A stretch of 64,000 nucleotides of DNA from the NCBI RefSeq assembly GCF_000374165.1, contig NZ_KB893719.1, positions 193 through 64,192 of the forward strand, given 5' to 3'. Origin of the DNA: Parafrankia elaeagni (GTDB lineage: Bacteria; Actinomycetota; Actinomycetes; Frankiales; Frankiaceae). The notes under the pieces are model-generated. The model was not told where the DNA came from. It searched no databases and saw only the letters and a list, made by a program, of their open reading frames with translations. The position numbers were made by a program, and so were the translations under genes. Positions 27,101 through 35,932 of the stretch are shown here, one piece after another (the first letter of the stretch is position 1; the number at the start of each line of letters is the position of its first letter).

Positions 27101-28112
27101 CGGCGCGCAGGCCTTCGCCGACCAGTTCACCCCGCCGCGCGACGGGGACGTCCGCGTTCTCGTCGGCTCGGCCGAGGCGCTGACCGGCACGGCGGGCAGC
27201 CGCCCCGCGCCGGCGCTGGTGACCCGCCGGGACCTGACGGAGCTGGCCACCGACCCGGTGATCCTGCATCACCAGGTCGGCGGGTTCCCGGTCCTGCCGG
27301 CGACGTTCGCGATCGGCTGGCTCGTCAACGCCGCCGAGCGGACCCACCCGGGACACGTCGTCGTCGAGGTCCGCGACTTCGACGTCCACAAGGGCGTCGT
27401 GTTCGACGGGACCGGGGAGCTGACCCTGCGCCTGCACACGGCGGCGGCCGAGCCGGAGCCGGACCCGTCCGGTGATGGTGACGGTGACCGGCTCGTCGTG
27501 CGGGCGAGTGTGCGCAGCCCGGGGGCGCGCCCGGTCGGGCTCTCCCGGTACGCGGCCACGCTGGTGCTCGCGCCGAGGCTGCCGGCTCCCGCGCAGGTGG
27601 AGGACTGGCCACGGCTCGACGCCGTCTGGTCCGCGCCGGGCGAGGACGGGCTGGAGATCTACACCGGCGGGACGCTCTTCCACGGGCCGCTGCTCCGCGG
27701 GATCCGGCGGATCCTCGACCGCGGCACGGACAGCGTGATCCTCGAGTGCCAGCTGCCCGCCGCGCCGGTCGCGCACGGCGCCTTCGCCGGCTCCGCGCAC
27801 GACCCGGCGCTCGCCGACCTGCTGCTGCACGGCCCGTCCGTGCTCGGCCGCTGGCTGACCGGGCAGGCCTGCCTGCCGCTGGCCGTCGGGCGGATCGACT
27901 ACCGGGCGCCGCTGCCCGCGGGCGAGCCGTTCGCGGTGGTGGTCGACGAGGCGAAGGTCAGCGACACCGGGGTCGTCAGCCGGGTCACCGCCGTCGGCCG
28001 CGACGGGCGGATCCTCGTCCGCCTGCGCGACGTGGCGATGGTCGGCACGCCCGACATGGCCGCGAAGTTCGCCGAGGGCGCCGCCCGCTGGCAGCAGGAG
28101 GTGACGGCATGA
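21114..28112 (+). CDS. pfaA-like: PfaA-like PUFA/secondary-lipid synthase, KS-AT-ACP-ACP-KR-DH
   Basis: A 2332-residue megasynthase. Domains: ketosynthase about 12-475 with Cys214 (AACAAS), His349 (EAHATG) and His390 (GHTKG); acyltransferase about 560-940 with GHSFGEL (Ser674); two tandem ACPs with Ser1279 and Ser1381 in LGVDSIKRV; ketoreductase about 1740-2010 with VTGGGRGV, Ser1927 and Tyr1940 (QADYAAANEA); and a C-terminal dehydratase with HQVGGFPVLP (His2053, matching HxxxGxxxxP). Order and ACP sequence are those of PfaA subunits that extend chains iteratively with malonyl units. Usual PUFA synthases have five or more ACPs; here there are two. The GTG start follows GAGGAAAGG. Overlaps the next gene by four bases. 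Confidence 0.92.
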   Translation: MRESEPPRRLADTPIAIVGMAGLFPHARDAREFWQNIVDARDCITDVPASRWNIDDYYDADPTRPDHTYSRRGGFVPDVDFDPLEFGLPPNQLEVTSTLQTLSLVVARDLLRDAGAPSSAWYDAESTGVVLGVTGPVPLMHPLAARLTTPVLREVVRACGLTEDDAAAIATRYAEAFAPWEENSFPGLLANVTAGRVANRLGLGGMNSTVDAACAASLSAVRMAIAELVDGRADMMIAGGADTENSIFGYMCFSKTQALSKSDRISPFDEGADGTLIGEGIGMLALRRLADAERDGNRIYAVIRGLGSSSDGRSKSIYAPRAEGQERALRRAYADADCSPSSVELFEAHATGTAVGDRTELTALDGVLRAAAGGQAHFAAIGSVKSQIGHTKGAAGTASLMKLALSLYQKTLPPTINVERPAGPLADDATPLYVNTRTRPWIRDPRRPVRRAAASAMGFGGTNFHVVLEEHSALRPAAGMVHRTARAWLWHAEDPAALRAALEAGAPPVDGAGPADPIPADHARIGFVTAPGDTDGADLRRIALAQLTAAPDADEWTHPAGVYYRRRALPDARVGALYAGQGSQYLEMGLDAVLGVPTVAQAVDDANAAFTDDATPLAAVMYPPPVFDPELRQEQESRLRATRYAQPAIGALSAGQYRYLTELGLRCAGHLGHSFGELTALWAAGALDDTAFFRLARARGAAMAPPADTADTGTGTGTGTEAADPGTMAAVQAGREQIEEILGAFPDVVVCNHNAPDQVVVGGGTPAVAEVLEELARRGMTGRLLPVSAAFHTRHVGHAVDRFAQELDAVGVGVPATPVYANTAGAAYGADPAANRAVLAGQLLAPVDFVAGVEAMRADGCNVFVEFGPKQVLAQLARRILDGQPVVVVSTDGGPLRDGDVALKQAAVQLAVLGLPLADINRYDPASHSGDADEAPARKGMTITLTGAEYVPDSRRALYAAGLTDGFRVSALAASASTEIASSVTTPAVPAVPPALAPAAALAAPTAAAALPAVAATQAADGPWAGNGSRAVEPMETAGTPLLDPAAVTEAVTRHLDLHDRYLDGQLQIAGELVALLRSDAQTELPGWVPTAVEHVKEQSLAAGRTHTRANEVLAALAGLRLPAGPDALAAGGGTPPGRTEIALPGQAAAPFGPLVPAQTNANGNGYRPEATPPVVPAYGEAGSGPVARSTDAGPAAPTDGVTGTAAANGTAQANGTVNTNGTAGVNGASSVNGATDPAGPGPDAVRTALLSVVADRTGYPAEMIDTTMDLEADLGVDSIKRVQILGALQEHFPTLPAVGPERLADMRTLDHITNHVLTSLTTAAPSTNGAPVAAAAASSSSVSPDAVRAALLGVVADRTGYPAEMIDTTMDLEADLGVDSIKRVQILGALQEHFPTLPAVGPERLADMRTLDHITNHVLTSLTTAAPSTNGAPVAAAATPAAGTDRPDETPLPRQHVALVATAAVDVLDASPYGPDPVAVLVDAGGAAADNESLTALRDGLTERGFTVRTLLLPDSTLGAAGTGPEATDPADPFAGWDAAAVEQALDDTLGGDGTVDLCLLLLTAPRGDASAAAEPDADAWAPGIRRLAEAVLVAKHAAGPLARAAARGGRAAFGTITRLDGGLGLRGTASAAQGLLGGVAGVVKTLAREETALFCRALDIDPAHTPAALAQLTLTELWDAATDLLEIGVDADGTRWTVRPGPFGAGAHPSASQGPDGTDAPQAVEAAEGDAVPVLSRDETVIVTGGGRGVTADCVRALAARVPAHFVLLGRTAADADPDWADGIPDAGLLAAAAADLAARAGTGGPRPTPRQAEAARRDVLARREIRDTLAALEAAGASATYLSVDIADQAAVTAALAPYRGVASALVHGAGALADSALTAKTPDAVRRVLTPKLTGLRNVLDALGDGLGDGSGSPLRHLVLFTSVAGLMGNPGQADYAAANEALGRLAAGWKQAEPSRHVTAIDWGAWDGGMVDADLRELFRSRGVALIDRAAGAQAFADQFTPPRDGDVRVLVGSAEALTGTAGSRPAPALVTRRDLTELATDPVILHHQVGGFPVLPATFAIGWLVNAAERTHPGHVVVEVRDFDVHKGVVFDGTGELTLRLHTAAAEPEPDPSGDGDGDRLVVRASVRSPGARPVGLSRYAATLVLAPRLPAPAQVEDWPRLDAVWSAPGEDGLEIYTGGTLFHGPLLRGIRRILDRGTDSVILECQLPAAPVAHGAFAGSAHDPALADLLLHGPSVLGRWLTGQACLPLAVGRIDYRAPLPAGEPFAVVVDEAKVSDTGVVSRVTAVGRDGRILVRLRDVAMVGTPDMAAKFAEGAARWQQEVTA
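24873..25120 (+). repeat. ACP repeat unit 1 (248 bp, identical to unit 2)
   Basis: These 248 bases encode most of the first ACP and its linker and are identical, base for base, to 25179-25426 (period 306). Codons here (gaa, aaa, cga, ctc, tcc) differ from the gcg/gag/ctg style of the surrounding gene. Confidence 0.95.
25179..25426 (+). repeat. ACP repeat unit 2 (248 bp, identical to unit 1)
   Basis: Second copy of the ACP-coding repeat. The sequence between the copies (25121-25178) resembles the leader of ACP 1 but has diverged, so identity is limited to the carrier domain and the Ser/Thr-Asn-Gly linker. Confidence 0.95.
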
Positions 28113-30361
28113 CGCTGGCCGACGACACCCTCCGGTTCGACGAGACCTTCCACGCCGACGAGACCCTCGAGTTCGACGGCGAGCCGTTCGACCCCCTCCG
28201 TCTGACGGCGGCGGGCAGCAGCGCGCCGGTGGGCACAGACCTGGTCCCCACCGGCGGGGCGGTGCCGCCGGCGGTCCCGAGCCCTGGCCCGTCCGGCGGA
28301 AGCCGGGCCGACGCGCAGATCGCCGCCGTGGTCAGGGAGGTCAGCGCTGCCGTGGCCGCGGCGCACGACTCCGCGCTGGTCGCGCAGCTCGCGCTGAGCC
28401 GCCTCACCCTCGCCGGTCCGTCCCGTTCCCTCGGGGCTGGGCTTCCGGCGCCTGACCGGCTCCCGGTGCCTGAGCGACGTCCAACGACATCGCCGGCCCT
28501 GGACGCAGGGCCGACGGGGCCCGCGACGGCGGCTCCGCAGGAGACCAGCCCTCGGATCACGGAGGCGTCCTTCAAGCCGCTGGCGCGCACGTCGCGGGAC
28601 GCGCTGGACGCGGCCGGCCTGGCCGCGCTGAGCCGCGGCGAGGTGGCGGCCGTCTTCGGGGCGCCCTACGAGCAGCACGGCGTCAACCCGGACGTCACGC
28701 TGACGGAGCCCGGCGCACCGATGCTCCTCGGCTGGGTCGCGGACCTGCGCCTGCGGGGCGGCGCCCGGAGCGCCGGCTCCCTGCGCGCCGGGCTGCTGCC
28801 CCTGGGTGACGGGCTGGCCCGCGGGCTGCTGGCTGCGGCGGGGCAGGCGGTGCGGGTGTTCGCGCTGTACGCCGGGCTGCACCTGTGCCTGGCGGACGCG
28901 CGCTTCGCCCCCGAGGCCCCCGCCGAGGATCCGGACGGCCGTCCGCGCACCGGCCCGGCCCACCCCGCCGCGGCGGTGCGCCTCACCGACGCGGGGCGGG
29001 GCTGGGACGGCGCGGGCGCCGAGATCCGGCTCGAGGTCGACACGATCGATCTCCTGCCGCGGCCGTGGCTCGCCGCCCGCGTGCTGGTGCACGCGGGCGG
29101 GCGGCTCGTCGCCGAGCTCGACGACGTCGCCGTCACCGTCCGGGAGCGGCCCGGCGCGCCGGTCGGGCCCGAGCAGGGCGGGGCGGTACCGGCCGATCTC
29201 GGCCGTCGCAACGCCGCCGGGGAGCGGGCCCTGCTCAGCGAGTTCCACATGGCGCACTGCGCCCGCGGCGACCAGGGTGTCGGGCTCGGCCCGGAGTTCG
29301 GCGGCTACCGCGGCCGCCGCGCCACCCGGCTGCCCGGCGGCGGGCTGCGGCTCGTCGACCGGATCATGGCGACGGACTCCCGCCGTGGCGACCTGCGCGG
29401 CGGGGCCACGCACGTCACCGAGTACGACGCGGCGGCGGACAGCTGGTACTTCGCCGACACGGCGAACGCCTCCATGCCCAACTGCGTGTACATGGAGACG
29501 TCCCTGCAGTCGGCGCTGCTGCTCGGCTACTACCTCGGGGCCACCGTGGCCGAGCCGGCCGAGGACTACAGCCTGCGCAACCTCGGCGGCAGCGCCACGG
29601 TGCTGCGTGAGGTGGAGCTGCGCGACGCGACCATCCGCCAGCACTCGACACTGCTGTCGACGAACCCGATGCCCGGGACGGCGCTGCAGGACTTCTCCTA
29701 CGAGATGGCGGTCGACGGCGAGCCGTTCTACCGCGGCGAGTCGATGTTCGGGTACTTCAACGCCCCGGCCCTGGCCCGCCAGACCGGACTGGACGGCGGC
29801 CGGCTCGTCCCGACCTGGCTGGACGCCCTCGACGAGCGGGAGCGGCCGGCGATCCGCACGATCGACGTGGCCGCGCGGCGCGCGGACCCGGCCGCGCCGC
29901 TGTGCGCGCGGGGCCAGCTGGCGCTGCTCGACGACGTCGAGGTGGTCGACGGTGGCGGCCGGCACGGGCGCGGCTACCTGCGCGCGCAGCGGCCGATCGA
30001 CCCCGGGGACTGGTTCTTCGCCCGGCACTTCCACCTGGACCCGGTGATCCCCGGCTCGCTCGGGGTGGAGGCCGTGATCCAGGCCCTGCAGGAGTGGGCC
30101 GTCGACGCCGGGCACGCGGACGGGATGGCGCGGCCCGGGTTCGTCCTGCCCGTCGGCGTGACCCTGCACTGGAAGTACCGCGGCCAGCTGCTCCCCACGG
30201 ACGGGACGTTCACCCTGGAGGTGCACATTTCCGATGTCAGCCGCCGGCCCGGCCGGGTCCGTGTCACCGCCGACGCGAGCCTGTGGAAGCCGACGATGCG
30301 CATCTACGAGCTGACCGACATCGCCATCGAGCTGCGCGACGAGGGCGCGCCGTCATGGTGA
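28109..30361 (+). CDS. pfaC-like: PfaC-like FabA-type dehydratase subunit lacking KS-CLF
   Basis: A 750-residue protein matching only the dehydratase half of PfaC. After a disordered Pro/Ala-rich leader (about 40-150) come a hotdog segment beginning VAAVFGAPYEQHG, a dehydratase segment with SWYFADTANASMPNCVYMET, and a C-terminal FabA-like domain with RHFHLDPVIPGSLGVEA (His and Asp region) that looks active; the middle one lacks the corresponding His. It should dehydrate and isomerise beta-hydroxyacyl-ACP, setting the cis double bonds of a polyene chain. Standard PfaC has KS and chain-length-factor domains in front, and these are missing both here and elsewhere in the window. ATGA overlap with the synthase; overlaps the next gene by seven bases. 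Confidence 0.88.
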   Translation: MTLADDTLRFDETFHADETLEFDGEPFDPLRLTAAGSSAPVGTDLVPTGGAVPPAVPSPGPSGGSRADAQIAAVVREVSAAVAAAHDSALVAQLALSRLTLAGPSRSLGAGLPAPDRLPVPERRPTTSPALDAGPTGPATAAPQETSPRITEASFKPLARTSRDALDAAGLAALSRGEVAAVFGAPYEQHGVNPDVTLTEPGAPMLLGWVADLRLRGGARSAGSLRAGLLPLGDGLARGLLAAAGQAVRVFALYAGLHLCLADARFAPEAPAEDPDGRPRTGPAHPAAAVRLTDAGRGWDGAGAEIRLEVDTIDLLPRPWLAARVLVHAGGRLVAELDDVAVTVRERPGAPVGPEQGGAVPADLGRRNAAGERALLSEFHMAHCARGDQGVGLGPEFGGYRGRRATRLPGGGLRLVDRIMATDSRRGDLRGGATHVTEYDAAADSWYFADTANASMPNCVYMETSLQSALLLGYYLGATVAEPAEDYSLRNLGGSATVLREVELRDATIRQHSTLLSTNPMPGTALQDFSYEMAVDGEPFYRGESMFGYFNAPALARQTGLDGGRLVPTWLDALDERERPAIRTIDVAARRADPAAPLCARGQLALLDDVEVVDGGGRHGRGYLRAQRPIDPGDWFFARHFHLDPVIPGSLGVEAVIQALQEWAVDAGHADGMARPGFVLPVGVTLHWKYRGQLLPTDGTFTLEVHISDVSRRPGRVRVTADASLWKPTMRIYELTDIAIELRDEGAPSW

Positions 30362-32055
30362 GCGCGACCGCGCTGCCGGCGCAGGTGCCGGCAGCCCCGT
30401 CGGCACAGGTGCCGGCTCCGGTGCTCGCACGTGCGCCGCGGGACGTCCACGAGGTGCTCGCCGACCTGGACCGGCCCGTCTACGTCGTGCGTGACGCGGC
30501 CGGGATCGCGCTCACCGGCGACGAGCGGGCCGCCGCCGCGGCCGGTCAGGTGCTGGCCGCCGCCGGGCCGCTGCCGCCGCGGCGGCTGGGCTCCCCCGCC
30601 TTCCGCCGCGACCACGGGGTGGACCAGGCGTACATGGCCGGGTCGATGGCGAACGGCATCGCCTCGGCCGACCTGGTCGTCAACCTGGCCCGGGCGGGCT
30701 ACCTCGCCTCCTTCGGCGCGGCCGGGGTCGTCGCCGCGCGGGTGGACGAGGCGCTCGCCGACATCCGGCGGCGGGTCGGCGGACGCCGGTTCGCCTGCAA
30801 CCTGATCCACAGCCCGAACGAGGCCGCGATGGAGCGGGACGTCGTCGACGCCTGCCTGCGCCACCAGGTGCGCTGCATCGAGGCCTCCGCCTTCCTCGAC
30901 CTGACCCCGCAGGTGGTGCGCTACCGGCTCGCCGGCCTGCGCCGGGGCCCGGACGGGCGGGTCGTCGCGGACAACCGCGTCGTCGCCAAGGTGTCGCGGA
31001 CGGAGGTCGCCGACCTGTTCCTGCGGCCGGCGCCGGCCGCGCTGGTCCGTGGGCTGGTCGAGCAGGGGCTGGTCAGCGCCGAGCAGGCCGCGCTCGCCGC
31101 CACGGTGCCGCTCGCGGACGATGTGACCGCCGAGGCGGACTCCGGTGGCCACACCGACCGCCGGCCGCTGCCCGTCCTGCTCCCCGAACTGCTCGCGCTG
31201 CGGGACGCCCGGCGCGCCGAGACCGGCGGCTGGCCCGTCCGGGTCGGGGCCGCCGGCGGACTGGGCACCCCCCGGGCTGTCGCCGCCGCGTTCGCCCTCG
31301 GTGCGGACTACGTCGTGACCGGCTCGGTCAACCAGGCGGCGGTCGAGGCGGCGCAGTCGCCGGCCACCAAGCGCCTGCTGGCCGCCGCCGGCGTCACCGA
31401 CTGCGCCCAGGCCCCGTCCGCGGACATGTTCGAGATCGGCGCGGAGGTGCAGGTCCTGAGCCGGGGCACCATGTTCGCCTCGAAGGCCCGCCGGCTCTAC
31501 GACCTCTACCACCGGCACGACAGCCTGGACGCCATCCCCGCCGAGGAGCGCGCCGCACTCGAACGGCGGATCTTCCACCGGCCGCTCGACGACGTCTGGG
31601 CGGAGACGGTCGCCTACTTCACGACCCGCGACCCCGACCAGATCGAGCGGGCGCGGGATGACCCGAAGCGGCGGATGGCACTGGTGTTCCGCTGGTACCT
31701 CGGCCTGTCGTCGGGGTGGAGCATCACCGGCACGCCGGACCGCGTCGCCGACTACCAGGTCTGGTGCGGGCCGGCGATGGGAGCGTTCAACTCCTGGGTG
31801 CGCTCCAGCGCGCTGGAACCGCTGGAGAACCGGCACGCCGCCGCGATCGCCACCGAGCTGATGCACGGCGCCGCGTTCACGTCCCGGGTGGCGGTGCTGG
31901 CGCAGGCCGGCGTCCGGCTGCCCGCCACGGCCACCACCTACCTGCCGCGCGCCCACCCCCGCCCGGGCCACGCCCCCGGCAACGGCGCCGGCCCCGCCGA
32001 CCCCGCCGACCCCGGCCCCGGCCCCGGCCCCGCAGAACAGGGACAACGGACATGA
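30355..32055 (+). CDS. pfaD-like: PfaD-like enoyl reductase (nitronate-monooxygenase fold)
   Basis: A 566-residue FMN-dependent enoyl reductase. [19 protein letters not shown], the FMN/phosphate motif [34 protein letters not shown] and [13 protein letters not shown] are PfaD signatures. It reduces selected double bonds during chain extension, so together with the dehydratases it sets the degree of unsaturation. ATG 30355 overlaps the preceding gene; GTG 30358 is an alternative. The final 40 residues are a Pro/Gly-rich tail. Its stop overlaps the carboxyltransferase start. Confidence 0.93.
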   Translation: MVSATALPAQVPAAPSAQVPAPVLARAPRDVHEVLADLDRPVYVVRDAAGIALTGDERAAAAAGQVLAAAGPLPPRRLGSPAFRRDHGVDQAYMAGSMANGIASADLVVNLARAGYLASFGAAGVVAARVDEALADIRRRVGGRRFACNLIHSPNEAAMERDVVDACLRHQVRCIEASAFLDLTPQVVRYRLAGLRRGPDGRVVADNRVVAKVSRTEVADLFLRPAPAALVRGLVEQGLVSAEQAALAATVPLADDVTAEADSGGHTDRRPLPVLLPELLALRDARRAETGGWPVRVGAAGGLGTPRAVAAAFALGADYVVTGSVNQAAVEAAQSPATKRLLAAAGVTDCAQAPSADMFEIGAEVQVLSRGTMFASKARRLYDLYHRHDSLDAIPAEERAALERRIFHRPLDDVWAETVAYFTTRDPDQIERARDDPKRRMALVFRWYLGLSSGWSITGTPDRVADYQVWCGPAMGAFNSWVRSSALEPLENRHAAAIATELMHGAAFTSRVAVLAQAGVRLPATATTYLPRAHPRPGHAPGNGAGPADPADPGPGPGPAEQGQRT

Positions 32056-33878
32056 CTGCACCCGTACTCCAGCCCCAGCCCGAGGTGGACGTGGCCGGCG
32101 GGACACCCGCCTGGCTCGTCTGCGACGGCTGCCGACGGATGATCTACGGGCGGCGCTTCGTCCGCGGCGGCCATGTCTGCCCCGAATGCGGCTGGCACGC
32201 CCGGCTGACCGCCGCCCAGCGGGTCGACCTGCTGCTCGACGAGGGCTCCGCCGAGATCGTCGCCACCCCGGTCACCGCGGCCGACCCGCTGGGCTTCGTC
32301 GACACCCGGCCCTACGCCGACCGGCTGCGCGCCGCCCGCGCCTCGACCGGCATGCCCGAGGCGGTCCTGGTCGCCCGCGGCACCATCGAGGGTTGCCCCG
32401 TCGTGACCGCGGTGATGGACTTCCGCTTCCTCGGCGGCAGCCTCGGCGCCGCCGTCGGCGAGGCCATCACCGGCGCGTGCGAGATCGCCCTGCGGGAGCG
32501 CACCCCGCTGCTGCTGGTGACCGCCTCCGGCGGCGCGCGGATGCAGGAGGGGGCGCTGTCCCTGATGCAGATGGCCAAGACCGCGCAGGCCATCGGCCAG
32601 CTCGACGAGGCCGGCATCCTCACCGTCTCGCTGATCACCGACCCGACGTTCGGCGGGGTCGCCGCCTCGTTCGCGACGCTGACCGACGTCATCGTCGCCG
32701 AGCCCGGTGCCCGGCTCGGCTTCGCCGGCGCCCGGGTGATCGAGCAGACCATCCGCGAGACCCTGCCGCCCGGCTTCCAGACCGCCGAGTTCCTGCTGGA
32801 GCACGGTGTCGTCGACCTGATCAGCCCACGGCCGGCGCTGCGCCCGACGCTCGCGCGGCTGCTCGGCGTCGCCACCCGGCGCCCGACGTCCGCACCCGCC
32901 AGCACGGTGCACGACGCCGCGCCCGGCCGGGAGGTCGTGCGGGAGCCTGAGCATCTGGTGCAGCGGCACCCCTGGGAGGCCGTGCGGCTCGCCCGCCGAC
33001 TCGGCCGGCCCAGCGCGCTGGACTACATCGGGGCGCTGGTCGAGGACTGGACCGAGCTGCACGGCGACCGGGCCGCCGCCGACTGCCCGGCCATGGTCGC
33101 CGGCCTCGGCCGTCTCGACGGGACGCCGGTCGTCGTCATCGGAACGCAGAAGGGCCACACGGCGGCCGAGCTGTCCGCCCGCGCCTACGGGATGCCCTCC
33201 CCCGGCGGCTACCGCAAGGCGGCCCGGGTGATGCGGCTGGCCGCGAAGCTGGGCCTGCCGGTCATCACCCTGATCGACACCGCCGGGGCGCACCCCGGCA
33301 TCGAGGCCGAGGAGAACGGCCAGGCCGTCGCCATCGCGCAGAACCTGCGCCTGATGGCCGGGCTGCCGGTACCCGTCGTCGCGGTGGTCACCGGCGAGGG
33401 CGGCAGCGGCGGCGCGCTCGCCCTCGCGGTCGCCGACCGGGTGCTGATGTGCGCGAACGCGATCTACTCGGTGATCAGCCCCGAGGGCTGCGCCGCCATC
33501 CTGTGGAAGGACCCGGCGGCCGGCCCCGACGCGGCCGCCGCGCTGCGGGTCGACGCCCGCGCCCTGCTGACGGCCGGCATCGTCGACGGGGTGATCCCCG
33601 AGCCCGACGGCGGCGCGGACGTCGACCCGCTCGGCGCCGCCGACGCGCTGCGGGCCGCGCTCACCAGCACGCTCGCGGAGCTCGTCCCCCTCGACCCGCC
33701 GACGCTCGTCTCGGGCCGCCGGGCCCGCTTCCGCCGCTTCGGCACCCCCACCACTCCCACCCCCGCTACCCCAATCACCGCGCCACCAGCCACCGCCCCC
33801 AGCGTCCCGGCGGCACGCCCGCCGATGGGTGGACACCGCTCCACCGCCGATCTCGACGAGGCGAGGCGATCCTCTTGA
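32052..33878 (+). CDS. accDA: Acetyl-CoA carboxylase carboxyltransferase, fused beta-alpha subunits (AccD-AccA)
   Basis: A 608-residue protein carrying the whole carboxyltransferase. Residues 24-45 form the AccD zinc ribbon (CDGC ... CPEC), followed by the beta core with [11 protein letters not shown] and [10 protein letters not shown]; from about 300 the alpha half begins, with [34 protein letters not shown] and [14 protein letters not shown]. It transfers CO2 from carboxybiotin to acetyl-CoA, making malonyl-CoA. Co-transcription with accB, accC and the Pfa genes indicates a dedicated malonyl-CoA supply. Bacterial-type heteromeric carboxylases are unusual for actinobacteria, which mostly use acyl-CoA carboxylases with a fused BC-BCCP subunit. 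The C terminus has a Thr/Pro-rich tail. Confidence 0.93.
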   Translation: MTAPVLQPQPEVDVAGGTPAWLVCDGCRRMIYGRRFVRGGHVCPECGWHARLTAAQRVDLLLDEGSAEIVATPVTAADPLGFVDTRPYADRLRAARASTGMPEAVLVARGTIEGCPVVTAVMDFRFLGGSLGAAVGEAITGACEIALRERTPLLLVTASGGARMQEGALSLMQMAKTAQAIGQLDEAGILTVSLITDPTFGGVAASFATLTDVIVAEPGARLGFAGARVIEQTIRETLPPGFQTAEFLLEHGVVDLISPRPALRPTLARLLGVATRRPTSAPASTVHDAAPGREVVREPEHLVQRHPWEAVRLARRLGRPSALDYIGALVEDWTELHGDRAAADCPAMVAGLGRLDGTPVVVIGTQKGHTAAELSARAYGMPSPGGYRKAARVMRLAAKLGLPVITLIDTAGAHPGIEAEENGQAVAIAQNLRLMAGLPVPVVAVVTGEGGSGGALALAVADRVLMCANAIYSVISPEGCAAILWKDPAAGPDAAAALRVDARALLTAGIVDGVIPEPDGGADVDPLGAADALRAALTSTLAELVPLDPPTLVSGRRARFRRFGTPTTPTPATPITAPPATAPSVPAARPPMGGHRSTADLDEARRSS

Positions 33879-34570
33879 CCATCACCACCGCCAACGGCAC
33901 CTCCACGACACCGGCCCCCACACCCGCCGCACCCACCACCCCCAAGCCCACACCCGCAGGCCAGAACGGCGAGCACGGGCAGAGCGGACTCGGCGAGGTG
34001 CTGGCCGTCCTGCGCCTCGCCGCGCAGGAGGCGGGCGCCGGCGGGGCACGACCCGTGAGCCGGGTCCGGGTGTCCGCCGGCGACCTCGCCGTGGAGATCG
34101 ACTGGACGACGCCGGACGGATCCGCCGGGCCAGGCGGGTCCGCGCCGGCCGCGGCCGACCGCCGGGACGTCTCCCCGCACGGCGCCGCGCGCCCACCCGC
34201 CGCGTTCCCGTCGGCACCGGCCTCGCTGCCCGCCGTGCCCGGAGCCACGGGACCGACGACGGCAGTAGCAGCAGGGTCGGCGGCGCACGACGGCTCCGAC
34301 GACGCGCTCGCGTTCGTCGTCCCGGCGCACACCGTCGGCGTCTTCTACCACGCCCCCGAGCCGGGCGCGGACCCGTTCGTCCGGGCCGGTGACACCGTCG
34401 TCCCCGGCCAGCAGGTCGGGATCATCGAGGCGATGAAGCTGATGATCCCGGTCGAGGCGGAGCGCGGCGGCCGGGTCCGCGAGATCCTCGTCGCCGACGC
34501 CTCCCCGGTGGAATACGGCCAGCCCCTACTCACCCTGGACGTCGACGTGCCGCACGGCGACAGCCGATGA
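33875..34570 (+). CDS. accB: Biotin carboxyl carrier protein
   Basis: A 231-residue carrier whose last 80 residues form the biotinyl domain with EAMKLMIPV, Lys188 being the biotinylated residue. The N-terminal part has [15 protein letters not shown], a helix seen in bacterial AccB, and a long Ala/Pro-rich flexible arm between them. The most likely start is TTG 33875, overlapping the accDA stop as TTGA; the first later ATG lies deep in the biotin domain and would destroy it. Works with the neighbouring biotin carboxylase and fused carboxyltransferase. Confidence 0.92.
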   Translation: MTITTANGTSTTPAPTPAAPTTPKPTPAGQNGEHGQSGLGEVLAVLRLAAQEAGAGGARPVSRVRVSAGDLAVEIDWTTPDGSAGPGGSAPAAADRRDVSPHGAARPPAAFPSAPASLPAVPGATGPTTAVAAGSAAHDGSDDALAFVVPAHTVGVFYHAPEPGADPFVRAGDTVVPGQQVGIIEAMKLMIPVEAERGGRVREILVADASPVEYGQPLLTLDVDVPHGDSR

Positions 34571-35913
34571 TCAAGAAGGTTCTGATCGCCAACCGCGGCG
34601 AGATCGCGCTGCGGATCGCCCGCAGCTGCCGCGAGCTGGGCATCGCCACCGTGGCCGCGTACTCCACGGCCGACCGTGACAGCGCCGTCGTCGCGTTCGC
34701 CGACGAGTCCGTCCAGATCGGCCCGGGCCCGTCGCGGGAGAGCTATCTGAACATGCCGGCGGTCGTCGAGGCCGCGCGCATCCGCGGGGCCGACGCCATC
34801 CACCCCGGGTACGGGTTCCTGTCCGAGAACCCCGACTTCGCCGAGATCTGCGCGGCCGAGGACCTGACGTTCATCGGCCCGCCACCGGATGTCATGGCCC
34901 GCCTCGGCGACAAGGCCGTCGCCCGCCGGATCATGGCCGAGGCCGGGCTGCCGCTGCTGCCCGGCAGCCGCGGCACCGCCGACCAGCCCGAGGCGGCGGC
35001 CGTGACCGCGGCCGAGATCGGCTACCCGGTCATCATCAAGGCCGCGGCCGGCGGCGGCGGGCGCGGCATGAGCGTCGTGCACGACCCCGACGCCTTCGAC
35101 CGCGCCTACCGGCACACCCGCGCGACCGCCCAGGCGGTGTTCGGCGACGGACGTCTCTACGTCGAGCGCTACCTCGCCTCCGCGCGCCACGTGGAGGTCC
35201 AGGTGCTGGCCGACGCGCACGGCACCGCCGTCCATCTCGGCGCCCGCGACTGCTCCCTGCAGCGGCGCCACCAGAAGCTGGTCGAGGAGACCCCCGCCCC
35301 CGGCCTGCCGCCCGAGATCGTCGAGCCGCTGTGCGCCGCCGCCGTGCGCGGCACCCTCGCCAGCGGGTACGTCGGCGCCGGGACCTTCGAGTTCCTCGTC
35401 GACCCGCAGGGCCGTTTCTACTTCATGGAGGTCAACTGCCGGCTGCAGGTGGAGCACCCCGTCACCGAGATGGTGACCGGCCTCGACCTGGTCGCCGAAC
35501 AGCTCCGGATCGCCGCCGGCGAGCCGCTCGGCTTCACCCAGGCGGACGTCGACGCCCGCGGCGTGTCGATCGAATGCCGCATCAACGCCGAGAACCCGCG
35601 CCGCGACTTCGCGCCCGCACCCGGCACCCTCACCGACTTCGCCGTCCCGGCCGGCCCGTTCGTTCGGGTCGACACCCACGCCGCCCCCGGCTACCGCATT
35701 CCCGCCTACTACGACTCGCTGCTGGCGAAGGTCGTCGTCTGGGCCCCGGACCGCCCCCGCGCCCTGGCCCGGATGCGCCGTGCCCTCGACGAGCTGCGCG
35801 CCGAAGGCCCCGGCGTCGTCACCACCACCGAGTTCCTCCGCGGCCTCCTCGACCACCCCCGCTTCGTCGCCGCCGAACACGACACCGTCCTGATCGAGAA
35901 CCTCATGTCCTGA
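34567..35913 (+). CDS. accC: Acetyl-CoA carboxylase biotin carboxylase subunit
   Basis: A 448-residue ATP-grasp enzyme with KKVLIANRGEIALRI at the start, IHPGYGFLSEN, the Gly-rich loop KAAAGGGGRGM, RDCSLQRRHQKLVEE and EVNCRLQVEHPVTE. It carboxylates the biotin on AccB with bicarbonate and ATP. Length equals that of stand-alone AccC, with no fused BCCP. Start overlaps the accB stop as ATGA. Last enzyme of the malonyl-CoA module. Confidence 0.96.
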   Translation: MIKKVLIANRGEIALRIARSCRELGIATVAAYSTADRDSAVVAFADESVQIGPGPSRESYLNMPAVVEAARIRGADAIHPGYGFLSENPDFAEICAAEDLTFIGPPPDVMARLGDKAVARRIMAEAGLPLLPGSRGTADQPEAAAVTAAEIGYPVIIKAAAGGGGRGMSVVHDPDAFDRAYRHTRATAQAVFGDGRLYVERYLASARHVEVQVLADAHGTAVHLGARDCSLQRRHQKLVEETPAPGLPPEIVEPLCAAAVRGTLASGYVGAGTFEFLVDPQGRFYFMEVNCRLQVEHPVTEMVTGLDLVAEQLRIAAGEPLGFTQADVDARGVSIECRINAENPRRDFAPAPGTLTDFAVPAGPFVRVDTHAAPGYRIPAYYDSLLAKVVVWAPDRPRALARMRRALDELRAEGPGVVTTTEFLRGLLDHPRFVAAEHDTVLIENLMS

Positions 35914-35932
35914 CTCGTGCCAGACTGACGTC

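Noticed and set aside
24681-27830. A 1049-codon open frame on the minus strand opposite the megasynthase
   Set aside because: Its sequence is Arg/Gly/Val-rich with no domain, and it lies exactly opposite clear KS/ACP/KR coding; long antisense frames are expected at this GC content.
21114-28112. Reading the megasynthase as an enediyne or ordinary modular type I PKS
   Set aside because: The KS-AT-tandem ACP-KR-DH order, the LGVDSIKRV ACPs and the PfaC/PfaD neighbours fit the Pfa family better.
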